6,389 nt of DNA from Pseudomonadota bacterium (GCA_947454665.1 CANGMU010000137.1:1-6389), one strand, 5' to 3'. Numbered from the stretch's first letter, positions 1 through 5,997 are shown. Notes: generated from the sequence alone by a model not told the origin. Numbers and translations are program-made.

Positions 1-795
1 GTGTCCGGCAGCGGCCTCGGTGGTGCCGTGACGAAGCAGGATGCGGTGGCGGCTGCGGCCAAGCCTGCTGCCAAGGCCGCGGCGCCGGTGGGTGGCCGCA
101 CCGAGCAGCGCGTGCCGATGACGCGCCTGCGCGCGCGCATCGCCGAACGCCTCGTGTCGGCCCAGCACACGCAGGCGCTGCTCACGACCTTCAACGAAGT
201 GGACCTCACGGCCGTTCAGGAACTGCGCGCCCGCTACAAGGACAGCTTCGAGAAGAAGCACGGCGTGAAGCTGGGCTTCTCGTCCTTCTTCGTCCGAGCG
301 GCGGTCGAGGCGCTGAAGAAGTTCCCGGTCATCAACGCGTCGGTCGATGGCACGGACATCCTCTATCACGACTATTACGACATCGGCGTTGCCGTCTCGA
401 CGGACCGCGGGCTCGTCGTGCCAGTGCTGCGTGATGCGGACCTGCTGTCTTTCGCGGACATCGAAAAGGGCGTGGGCGACTTCGCAGCGCGGGCCCGCAA
501 GGGCTCGCTGACGATGGAAGACCTCACCGGTGGCACCTTCAGCATCACCAACGGCGGCGTGTTCGGTTCGCTGCTGTCGACGCCGATCGTCAATGCCCCG
601 CAGAGCGCGATCCTCGGCATGCACAAGATCCAGGATCGCCCGATGGCCGTGAAGGGCCAGGTGCTGATCCGTCCAATGATGTACCTCGCGCTGACCTACG
701 ACCATCGCATCATCGATGGCAAGGAAGCGGTGCAGTTCCTCGTGTCCATGAAGGACGCGCTGGAAGATCCGGGCCGCCTGCTGATCGGAGTCTGA
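1..795 (+). CDS. sucB: Dihydrolipoyllysine-residue succinyltransferase, E2 of 2-oxoglutarate dehydrogenase (5' end missing)
   Basis: This is the C-terminal 264 residues of the E2 core enzyme that transfers the succinyl group from lipoyl-lysine to CoA in the TCA cycle (cytoplasm). The frame is open at the window edge. The first codon, GTG, is read as an internal valine, because the opening residues (GSGLGGAVTKQDAV, 3-16) match the end of the peripheral subunit-binding domain. The lipoyl domain therefore lies upstream, outside the window. An Ala/Pro/Lys linker follows (about 17-35), then the catalytic acyltransferase domain (about 36-264). The active-site signature DHRIIDG is present, with His235 and Asp239 in window numbering. 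The block GGTFSITNGGVFGS (177-190) followed by LLSTPIVNAPQSAILGMH is typical of SucB rather than pyruvate dehydrogenase E2. The stop lies 4 bases before lpd, so the two are co-transcribed; sucA is expected upstream. The succinyl specificity rests on motif recall; the E2 assignment itself is very secure. Confidence 0.95.
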   Translation: MSGSGLGGAVTKQDAVAAAAKPAAKAAAPVGGRTEQRVPMTRLRARIAERLVSAQHTQALLTTFNEVDLTAVQELRARYKDSFEKKHGVKLGFSSFFVRAAVEALKKFPVINASVDGTDILYHDYYDIGVAVSTDRGLVVPVLRDADLLSFADIEKGVGDFAARARKGSLTMEDLTGGTFSITNGGVFGSLLSTPIVNAPQSAILGMHKIQDRPMAVKGQVLIRPMMYLALTYDHRIIDGKEAVQFLVSMKDALEDPGRLLIGV

Positions 796-799
796 AGCG

Positions 800-2230
800 A
801 TGTCCGATACGTTTGACGTCATCGTCATCGGTGGTGGTCCGGCCGGTTATCCGGCCGCCATCCGCGCGGGACAGAACAAGCTCAGCGTTGCCTGCATCGA
901 TGGCTGGAAGAACCGCGATGGCGGCTATGCCTTCGGCGGCACCTGCCTGAACGCGGGCTGCATTCCCTCGAAGGCGCTGCTGGAGTCATCCGAGCTCTTC
1001 CATCGCGCGCAGCACGAGTTCAAGGCGCACGGCATTTCGACAGGCAGCCTTGCAGTCGACATCGCGGCCATGCAGAAGCGCAAGGCCGGCATCGTGAAGG
1101 GCATGACGGGCGGCATTTCGCAGCTGCTGAAGTCCAACGGCGTCACGGCGCTGCAGGGTCGCGGCAAGCTGCTGCCGGGTCGCCAGGTGGAATACACCGC
1201 GGCGGATGGCAGCGTGCGCACGCTGACGGCGACCAAGGCCGTCATCCTCGCGAGCGGTTCGATCCCCACGGAACTCAAGTCGCTGCCCTTCGATGGCACG
1301 CACATCGTGGATTCCTGGGGTGCGCTCGATTTTGAAACCGTGCCGGCGCGCCTGGGCGTGATCGGTGCCGGTGTCATCGGCCTGGAGCTCGGTTCGGTCT
1401 GGGCGCGCCTGGGCGCGAAGGTCACCGTGCTCGAAGCCAGCGACAGCTTCCTCGCGATGGCGGATCGTCAGCTTGCCAACGAGGCCCTGAAGCAGTTCAC
1501 CAAGCAGGGGCTGGAAGTGCGCCTCGGCGCCAAGGTCTCTGCCGCCAAGGTGAAGGGCAAGTCCGTGACGGTGAGCTACTCGGACGCCAAGGGCGAACAG
1601 TCGGCCGAGTTCGATCGGCTCGTCGTGGCGGTCGGCCGTCGCCCTTATACCGAGGGTTTGCTGGCCGAGGGCACGGGCGTCACGATCGATGCGCGCGGCT
1701 TCATCGACGTGGATGGTCACTGCAAGACCGCGGCCGAGGGTGTGTATGCAGTCGGTGACTGCGTGCGCGGCCCGATGCTGGCCCACAAGGCCAAGGAAGA
1801 GGGCGTGATGGTCGCGGACCAGCTCGCCGGGCTTTATGGCCACATGAACTACGACGTGATCCCGTCGGTGATCTACACCGCGCCGGAGATGGGCTGGGTC
1901 GGCAAGACCGAAGAACAGGCCAAGGCGGAAGGCATCACCGTGAAGACGGGCGTGTTCCCCTTCGTGGCGAGCGGTCGCGCCCGCGCGATGGAAGCCTCGG
2001 GCGGCTTCGCGAAGGTCGTCGCCTGTGCGCAGACGGACCGTGTGCTGGGCGTCCACATCATCGGCGCGATGGCCGGCGAGCTGATCGCGGAAGCGGTCCT
2101 GGCGCTGGAATACGGCGCCAGCTGCGAAGACCTCCAGCGCACGATCCACGCGCACCCGACGCTGTCCGAAGCCGTGCACGAAGCGGCCCTGGCCGCCGAC
2201 AAGCGCGCGATCGACATGCTCAACCGCTGA
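800..2230 (+). CDS. lpd: Dihydrolipoyl dehydrogenase (E3), partner of SucB
   Basis: This 476-residue flavoprotein reoxidises dihydrolipoyl groups with NAD+ as E3 of the 2-oxoacid dehydrogenase complexes. The FAD-binding loop GGGPAG is at residues 11-16. The redox-active disulfide is Cys49/Cys54 in GGTCLNAGCIPSK. The NAD-binding loop GAGVIG is at 189-194. A second FAD motif, GVYAVGDC, lies before the interface domain. The C-terminal active-site segment HAHPTLSE gives His452 and Glu457, the base pair contributed across the dimer interface. Length and motif order are normal for the family. The ATG is preceded by GGAG (787-790) with 9 bases of spacing, and the gene begins 4 bases after the sucB stop, so it belongs to the 2-oxoglutarate dehydrogenase operon. 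The segment between the FAD loop and the disulfide contains a short insertion (DGWKNRDGGYAF), as in other proteobacterial E3 proteins linked to sucB. No oddities were found. It may also serve other complexes if no second E3 gene exists. Confidence 0.97.
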   Translation: MSDTFDVIVIGGGPAGYPAAIRAGQNKLSVACIDGWKNRDGGYAFGGTCLNAGCIPSKALLESSELFHRAQHEFKAHGISTGSLAVDIAAMQKRKAGIVKGMTGGISQLLKSNGVTALQGRGKLLPGRQVEYTAADGSVRTLTATKAVILASGSIPTELKSLPFDGTHIVDSWGALDFETVPARLGVIGAGVIGLELGSVWARLGAKVTVLEASDSFLAMADRQLANEALKQFTKQGLEVRLGAKVSAAKVKGKSVTVSYSDAKGEQSAEFDRLVVAVGRRPYTEGLLAEGTGVTIDARGFIDVDGHCKTAAEGVYAVGDCVRGPMLAHKAKEEGVMVADQLAGLYGHMNYDVIPSVIYTAPEMGWVGKTEEQAKAEGITVKTGVFPFVASGRARAMEASGGFAKVVACAQTDRVLGVHIIGAMAGELIAEAVLALEYGASCEDLQRTIHAHPTLSEAVHEAALAADKRAIDMLNR

Positions 2231-2246
2231 GTGCGGCAGCGGATCT

Positions 2247-2270
2247 CCTTCGCCCCTCGCGGGGCGGAGG
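2247..2270. terminator. Hairpin between convergent lpd and relA, possible bidirectional terminator
   Basis: The arms CCTTCGCCCC (2247-2256) and GGGGCGGAGG (2261-2270) form a 10-bp stem with one G-T wobble around a TCGC loop. It lies in the 43-bp gap between the two stop codons, where a terminator shared by both strands is expected. Neither side has a T-tract, so it is not a textbook intrinsic terminator. It may act with Rho or only block 3' exonucleases. The pairing is seen directly; the function is inferred. Confidence 0.5.
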
Positions 2271-2273
2271 CGG

Positions 2274-4274
2274 TCAGTGCGCGCGCCGGACGCTGAAGAC
2301 GTTCGGGATGCGCTCCAGCTTCTTGATCAGGCGCGACAGCGCCCCGGTGTCCGGGACACCCATCCTCACTTCGAAACGCGCGACCTTGTCCTTCGGGTCC
2401 GTGTGGCTGCTGACGCCCTCGATCGACAGGCGCTGCTCGGCGATCACGTCCGAGATGTCGCGCAGCAGGCCGCGCCGGTCGAAAGCCTCCAGCTGGATGC
2501 GCACCGACTGCAGGTCCTGCTGGCCACCGGCCCATTCCACGTTGAACTGACGTTCCGGCTTGGCCTTCAGCATGCGGGCCAGGCTTGCGCAGCCTGCGCG
2601 ATGGATCGTCACGCCGCGCCCCAGCGTGAAATAGCCGCTGATCGCTTCCGGGCGCACGGGACCGCAGCACCTGGCCAGGGTGATGGGCAGGTCGCCCACG
2701 CCTTCAATCTCCACCGGTGAGCGGCCACTGCCAACGAGCTTGCGGGTCTTCGGCGGGGGCGGCTCCGGTGGTGCGACCACCGCGGGTGGTTCCGGCACCG
2801 CTGCCGTGGGCGTCGTGGACTTCAGCGCGTCGTCGATGCGGCGGAAATAGGCGCGCAGCTTGTTGCGGCTACGGGGCGAGGCGAGGTAGCCGCGCTCGGG
2901 AGCGAGCCAGTCGCGACTTGGCGTCGCGTTCTTGGCCGTCAGGATCTCCACGACATCGCCATTACCCAGCTGGTGGTCCAGCGTAACGATGCGGCCGTTG
3001 GCCTTCGCGCCGCGACAACGCTGGCCGAGGTCGCTGTGCACATGGAAGGCAAAATCCAGCGGCGTGCCGCCGCGCGGCAGGTCCACGACTTCGCCCTTGG
3101 GCGTCATCGCATAGATGCGGTCGTTGAAGAGCCCGGCGCTCGCCCGACTGAAGGCATCCGGGTCGTCAGACTGCGGCCCAGCGGGCTGCAGCAGTTCGCG
3201 TACGGCCTGGATCTTTTCCTCATAGCGGCGTGCCTGGCCGGCGCCTTCCTTGTAGACCCAGTGCGCAGCGACGCCGAGCTCCGCCTGGTCCTGCATTTCC
3301 TGCGTGCGGATCTGCACTTCGAGCGAACGACCGTCCGGGCCGTGCACGGCGGTGTGGATCGACCGGTAATTGTTCTCTTTCGGTGTCGCGATGTAATCGT
3401 CGAACTCGCCCGGGATGAAGGGCCAGAGCGCGTGCACGATGCCCAGCGCCGCATAACAGTCGGCGACGCTGTCGGTGATGATCCGCACGGCGCGCACGTC
3501 GAACAGCTGGCTGAAGTCCAGGTGTTTGCGCTGCATCTTCCGGAAGATGCTGTAGATGTGCTTGGGGCGCCCCTGGATCTGCGCGTGGATGCCGGCCTTT
3601 TGCAGCTCGTCGGCGAGCTGCGCGCAGACGCGCACGATATAGGCCTCGCGGTCCTGGCGCTTCTCGTTGAGCGTGGTCGCGATGTGCTTGTAGTCGGCCG
3701 GATGCAGTTCCCGGAAGGCGAGGTCTTCCAGTTCCCACTTCACGCCCCAGATGCCGAGGCGGTTGGCGATCGGCGCGTAGAGGTCACGCGTTTCCAGGGC
3801 GAGTCGGCGTCGCTCTGCGGCCGGCAAGGCGCGGGCATGGCGCACGCGGACCAGTTGCTGGGCGAGACGGGCCACGACCAGCCGCGGGTCCCCGACCACC
3901 GCGAGCAGCATCTTGCGCAGGGTTTCCGCCTGCGTCGTGTTCAGGGCCTGGGCCTCGGCCCAATGGTCATCCAGTCCGAATTCGCCGAGCTTGCGCAGCT
4001 GGGCCGAAAGGCGGAGTGCGTCGGGGCCCGCAGCGGCCTTCACGGCGGCCGTCTCGCGGAAGCCATCGTCTTCCCCGTTACCTGCTGCCGCATGCAGCAT
4101 CGCACCCAGCGAGAGGGCACGGTCCTGCGTCAGGTCCAGTACGCAGTGTGCGATTTCGCTCGCCGTATCGAGGCGCTCGGGCAGGGCGTCGGCCTCGAGC
4201 AGCGCCGTGCGCAGGCTGGCGATGGCGTCATCGGGCGCTGCGTGGAGACCGGTTTGGTTGGGGGTGCGGGGCAT
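2274..4274 (-). CDS. relA: RelA, ribosome-associated monofunctional (p)ppGpp synthetase
   Basis: The 666-residue protein transfers pyrophosphate from ATP to GDP/GTP when uncharged tRNA enters the ribosome (stringent response). Residues 1 to about 190 are the hydrolase-like domain. It lacks the HD metal-binding pair; the corresponding stretch reads LHAAAGNGEDD (60-70), so hydrolysis is not expected. The synthetase domain (about 190-345) has GRPKHIYS (235-242), FDVRAVRI, and EFDDY (290-294), the acidic EXDD form typical of RelA rather than the RXKD of bifunctional Rel/SpoT. A TGS domain follows (about 385-448), then a proline-rich linker (about 488-509), a zinc-finger-like domain with Cys536, Cys537, His558 and Cys562, and a C-terminal ACT/RRM domain (about 588-664). 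It is somewhat shorter than E. coli RelA (744), mostly at the N-terminus. An upstream in-frame ATG at 4301 would add 9 residues (MIPGRPRTH). I prefer 4274 because a weak GGA lies 5 bases before it, nothing resembling a ribosome-binding site precedes 4301, and a possible -10 box overlaps that ATG. The gene is convergent with lpd and divergent from the ruv cluster. Confidence 0.95.
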   Translation of the reverse strand: MPRTPNQTGLHAAPDDAIASLRTALLEADALPERLDTASEIAHCVLDLTQDRALSLGAMLHAAAGNGEDDGFRETAAVKAAAGPDALRLSAQLRKLGEFGLDDHWAEAQALNTTQAETLRKMLLAVVGDPRLVVARLAQQLVRVRHARALPAAERRRLALETRDLYAPIANRLGIWGVKWELEDLAFRELHPADYKHIATTLNEKRQDREAYIVRVCAQLADELQKAGIHAQIQGRPKHIYSIFRKMQRKHLDFSQLFDVRAVRIITDSVADCYAALGIVHALWPFIPGEFDDYIATPKENNYRSIHTAVHGPDGRSLEVQIRTQEMQDQAELGVAAHWVYKEGAGQARRYEEKIQAVRELLQPAGPQSDDPDAFSRASAGLFNDRIYAMTPKGEVVDLPRGGTPLDFAFHVHSDLGQRCRGAKANGRIVTLDHQLGNGDVVEILTAKNATPSRDWLAPERGYLASPRSRNKLRAYFRRIDDALKSTTPTAAVPEPPAVVAPPEPPPPKTRKLVGSGRSPVEIEGVGDLPITLARCCGPVRPEAISGYFTLGRGVTIHRAGCASLARMLKAKPERQFNVEWAGGQQDLQSVRIQLEAFDRRGLLRDISDVIAEQRLSIEGVSSHTDPKDKVARFEVRMGVPDTGALSRLIKKLERIPNVFSVRRAH

Positions 4275-4280
4275 GTGAGT

Positions 4281-4295
4281 CCGGGGTCTTCCCGG
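4281..4295 (-). promoter_or_regulatory. Small inverted repeat just before the preferred relA start
   Basis: CCGGG (4281-4285) and CCCGG (4291-4295) form a 5-bp perfect inverted repeat around 5 bases. In a relA transcript it would end 6 bases before the ATG at 4274, close enough to affect ribosome access. If the 4301 start is used, the repeat is simply coding sequence. It is short and GC-rich, so chance is a real alternative. Confidence 0.2.
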
Positions 4296-4296
4296 T

Positions 4297-4302
4297 ATCA
4301 TA
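4297..4302 (-). promoter_or_regulatory. Possible -10 box of the relA promoter
   Basis: The minus strand reads TATGAT, five of six matches to the sigma-70 -10 consensus, in an otherwise GC-rich gap. At 17 bases upstream the best -35 candidate is CGGGCA, only three of six matches. If real, transcription would begin inside the first 9 codons of the longer relA reading, which supports the 4274 start. The plus strand reads TATCAT (4296-4301) at the same place, so the same AT-rich spot could also serve the divergent ruv cluster. Confidence 0.25.
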
Positions 4303-4312
4303 AAGGGGATTC

Positions 4313-4326
4313 ACGGGCTTGCCCGT
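4313..4326. promoter_or_regulatory. Perfect 14-bp dyad in the divergent relA / yebC-ruv intergenic region
   Basis: ACGGGC and GCCCGT flank a central TT, forming a perfect 6+2+6 inverted repeat. It sits between the possible relA -10 box and the start of the yebC-like gene, over the spot where a relA -35 element would fall. A two-base loop is too tight for a good RNA hairpin, so a protein-binding site is the more natural reading. No known operator consensus was recognised, and it does not resemble a LexA box. A chance palindrome in GC-rich DNA cannot be excluded. Confidence 0.3.
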
Positions 4327-4330
4327 CGCG

Positions 4331-4336
4331 AAGGGA
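4331..4336 (+). promoter_or_regulatory. Candidate ribosome-binding site of the yebC-like gene
   Basis: AAGGGA lies 4 bases before the GTG at 4341. It is a moderate, not strong, match to the Shine-Dalgarno sequence. It supports GTG 4341 over the other in-frame GTG at 4275, which would overlap relA control sequences and encode residues unlike YebC. Confidence 0.4.
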
Positions 4337-4340
4337 CAGA

Positions 4341-4814
4341 GTGGACGAAACCGTCTGCGCGGAAGGGTTTGGACCGGGCGGATGCGCGTTGCTGGTCACG
4401 GCATGCGGGCTGCGCGAGGGGCTCTATGAGTCCGTGCGCCAGGCTCTGCAGCGACACGGCGGACGGGCCGGCGCCGAGAACAGCATCGCCTACCTGTTCC
4501 ATCCTTGCGGCCTGGCCCGCTTCGCGACCACTGCGGCGCTGCCGGGACGTGCCTACGAGGCCGGTGCCGAGGCAGTCCGCCGCCTGGCCGATGGGGACAG
4601 CGAGGTCTGCACCGATCCGGCCGAGTTGGCGCGCATCGTCGAGCGACTCGCGGCGCGGGGCCATGTGGCAAAGCAGGCGATCAGGGTCTTCAGGGCCTTG
4701 CAGTCCGTGGCGTTGGATGGGGAACAGACGGCGCGCCTTGCTGCGCTGCTGTCGGAACTGAGGGCCCTTGAGGGCGTTGCCCAGGTGTATACGAATGCCG
4801 CGATACCGGAATAG
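4341..4814 (+). CDS. Short YebC/TACO1-like protein lacking the N-terminal domain
   Basis: The 157-residue product matches only the C-terminal two thirds of YebC/PmpR proteins (usually about 240-250 residues). Recognisable blocks in order are EGFGPGG (8-14; EGYGPGG in the family), RHGG (38-41), NSIAYLF (47-53; GSVAYLF), EAGAE (73-77) and the ending VYTNAAIPE (149-157). The first ~85 residues, with the conserved KWANIKHRK-type segment, are absent: the divergent relA gene begins where they would be encoded. The family's TDNRNRT loop is replaced by unrelated residues around 23-31, one residue shorter. The frame is intact, third codon positions remain mostly G/C, and the stop overlaps the ruvC start by 20 bases, matching the usual yebC-ruvC order. 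YebC proteins were described as DNA-binding regulators and later tied to translation, including through proline-rich stretches. Whether this form keeps any such role is unknown. It could be a decaying yebC or a specialised short paralogue with a full-length copy elsewhere. Confidence 0.8.
   Translation: MDETVCAEGFGPGGCALLVTACGLREGLYESVRQALQRHGGRAGAENSIAYLFHPCGLARFATTAALPGRAYEAGAEAVRRLADGDSEVCTDPAELARIVERLAARGHVAKQAIRVFRALQSVALDGEQTARLAALLSELRALEGVAQVYTNAAIPE
4783..4787 (+). promoter_or_regulatory. Candidate ribosome-binding site for the long RuvC start
   Basis: AGGTG lies 7 bases before the ATG at 4795, inside the end of the yebC-like gene. It matches the 3' part of the Shine-Dalgarno sequence. 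A competing site, GAGG at 4855-4858, lies 8 bases before TTG 4867, so the sequence does not settle the start. Confidence 0.4.
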
Positions 4815-5394
4815 CTCCTGGCGCCGCTTTGACCCTGACGCTCCGCGCCAGGTCGAGGCCGCCACGTTGCCGTTGGCCGGTGCGCGCTGTCGCGTGCTCG
4901 GACTCGACCCGGGATCGCTGCGCACCGGTTGGGGCATCGTCGAATGCAACGGGCCGGACCAACGGTTTGTAGCCGCGGGCGTCATCCGCACGCCATCCGG
5001 CGAGTTGGCGGGCCGCCTGCGGCACATCCATGCCACGCTCCTCGAACTGGTCGAGACGCACCAGCCGGACGAGGTCGCGATCGAACGCGTCTTCATGCAT
5101 CGCAACCCGGACAGCGCGCTGAAGCTAGGGCAGGCACGCGGCGTCGCGATGTGCGCGGCCACGCAACGCGGGGCACCTGTCTTTGAATACACCCCGCAGG
5201 CGGTGAAGCTCGCCGTGGTGGGTACGGGCGCAGCGGAAAAGGCGCAGGTCGCGCACATGGTGCGGGCCGTGCTGAAGATCGAAGAAGCGCTGGGGCTTGA
5301 TGCCTCGGACGCGTTGGCGGTCGGGCTCTGCCATGCGCAGACGCGCCGCTTGAACCTCTTGGTGTCCCAGGCTGTGAAGGCGGTGCAGGCATGA
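4795..5394 (+). CDS. ruvC: RuvC, Holliday junction resolvase
   Basis: RuvC is a dimeric, Mg-dependent endonuclease that cuts Holliday junctions symmetrically in concert with RuvAB. The four catalytic acids are present: Asp38 (LGLDPGS), Glu97 (AIERVFM), Asp169 and Asp172 (LDASDAL). Their spacing of 59, 72 and 3 residues is identical to E. coli Asp7, Glu66, Asp138 and Asp141. Phe100 corresponds to E. coli Phe69. The blocks NPDSALKLGQARG and VVGTGAAEKAQVAHMV are standard. Read from ATG 4795, the protein has 199 residues and an N-terminal extension of exactly 31 residues, rich in Arg and Pro, that the fold does not need. TTG 4867 would give 175 residues, the usual family length, with GAGG 8 bases upstream. 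GTG 4894 is possible but starts too close to the first strand. I list the ATG because it has a site and overlaps the preceding stop, but the start is uncertain. The stop overlaps ruvA in ATGA. Confidence 0.95.
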   Translation: MPRYRNSSWRRFDPDAPRQVEAATLPLAGARCRVLGLDPGSLRTGWGIVECNGPDQRFVAAGVIRTPSGELAGRLRHIHATLLELVETHQPDEVAIERVFMHRNPDSALKLGQARGVAMCAATQRGAPVFEYTPQAVKLAVVGTGAAEKAQVAHMVRAVLKIEEALGLDASDALAVGLCHAQTRRLNLLVSQAVKAVQA

Positions 5395-5978
5395 TCGGAT
5401 CCCTGACGGGCGTGCTGGCCGAGAAGGCGCCGCCCCGGCTGCTGATCGACGTGGGGGGCGTCGGCTATGACGTCGAAGCGCCGATGTCGACGTTTTATAC
5501 CTTGCCGGCCACTGGCCAGCGCGTGCGTCTGCTGATCCACCACGTGGTGCGCGAAGATGCACAGCTGCTCTATGGCTTCGCGAGCGAGGCCGAGCGCACG
5601 GTCTTCCGCGACCTGCTGAAAGTCTCCGGCGTCGGGCCGCGCATCGCGCTGGCCATCCTGTCGGGCGTGAGCATCGACGTCTTCTCCCAGCTCGTGCAGG
5701 GCCAGGACGTGGCGGCGCTGACGCGCATCCCCGGCGTCGGACGCAAGACGGCCGAGCGACTGCTGGTCGAAATGAAGGACAAGCTGCAGGCACCGGCGAC
5801 GCTGCCCGTGACCGGCGATCTGCCGCCGGGTAGCCCGCAGGCGGAAGCCCTGAACGCGCTGCTTGCGCTGGGCTACAAGCCCGCCGAGGCCACGCGCTTG
5901 CTCAAGCAGGCCGGGGACGATACACAGTCCACCGAGGAACTCATCCGACGCGCGCTGCAGAGCGCGGGCCGCGGCTGA
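5391..5978 (+). CDS. ruvA: RuvA, Holliday junction branch-migration complex DNA-binding subunit
   Basis: RuvA tetramers hold the four-way junction open and load RuvB motors on it. The 195-residue protein has the normal three-part layout. Residues 1 to about 63 form the OB fold (MIGSLTGVL start; HHVVREDAQLLYGF). Glu55 and Asp56 occupy the acidic-pin positions of E. coli RuvA. Two helix-hairpin-helix motifs follow: SGVGP (79-83) and PGVGRKTAERLL (114-125). After a flexible Pro/Gly-rich linker (about 134-149), the C-terminal three-helix domain (about 150-192, ALLALGYKPAEATRLL) contacts RuvB. Its ATG overlaps the ruvC TGA in the sequence ATGA, which implies translational coupling. No LexA-type operator is visible before ruvA, so SOS control as in the E. 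coli ruvAB operon is not supported here; transcription probably enters from upstream of the yebC-like gene. Confidence 0.97.
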   Translation: MIGSLTGVLAEKAPPRLLIDVGGVGYDVEAPMSTFYTLPATGQRVRLLIHHVVREDAQLLYGFASEAERTVFRDLLKVSGVGPRIALAILSGVSIDVFSQLVQGQDVAALTRIPGVGRKTAERLLVEMKDKLQAPATLPVTGDLPPGSPQAEALNALLALGYKPAEATRLLKQAGDDTQSTEELIRRALQSAGRG

Positions 5979-5986
5979 GGCGGGCC

Positions 5987-5990
5987 GGAG
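5987..5990 (+). promoter_or_regulatory. Ribosome-binding site that decides the ruvB start
   Basis: GGAG ends 7 bases before ATG 5998 but only 1 base before ATG 5992. The spacing therefore favours the second ATG. A weaker GAGG at 5977-5980 could serve ATG 5992 with 11 bases of spacing. Confidence 0.5.
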
Positions 5991-5997
5991 TATGTCG

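Noticed and set aside
1..3. GTG at base 1 as the true start of sucB
   Set aside because: The following residues are the end of the subunit-binding domain, so this is an internal codon of a gene cut by the window edge.
986..2179. A 397-codon minus-strand frame opposite lpd
   Set aside because: It is rich in His, Arg and Ala, as expected for the antisense of a GC-rich gene, has no recognisable motif, and overlaps a fully canonical Lpd.
2973..4340. A long plus-strand open frame running antisense through relA into the yebC-like gene
   Set aside because: It lies opposite clear RelA domains and has no family resemblance before about 4341. The lack of stops follows from GC-rich codon usage. Only the part from 4341 matches YebC.
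4894..4896. GTG 4894 as the ruvC start
   Set aside because: It has no ribosome-binding site upstream and would begin inside the first beta strand, only four residues before the first catalytic Asp.
4275..5400. LexA/SOS box upstream of the yebC-like gene, ruvC or ruvA
   Set aside because: I looked for CTGT-N8-ACAG and TTAG/CTAA-type palindromes and saw none; the dyad at 4313-4326 does not fit either pattern.
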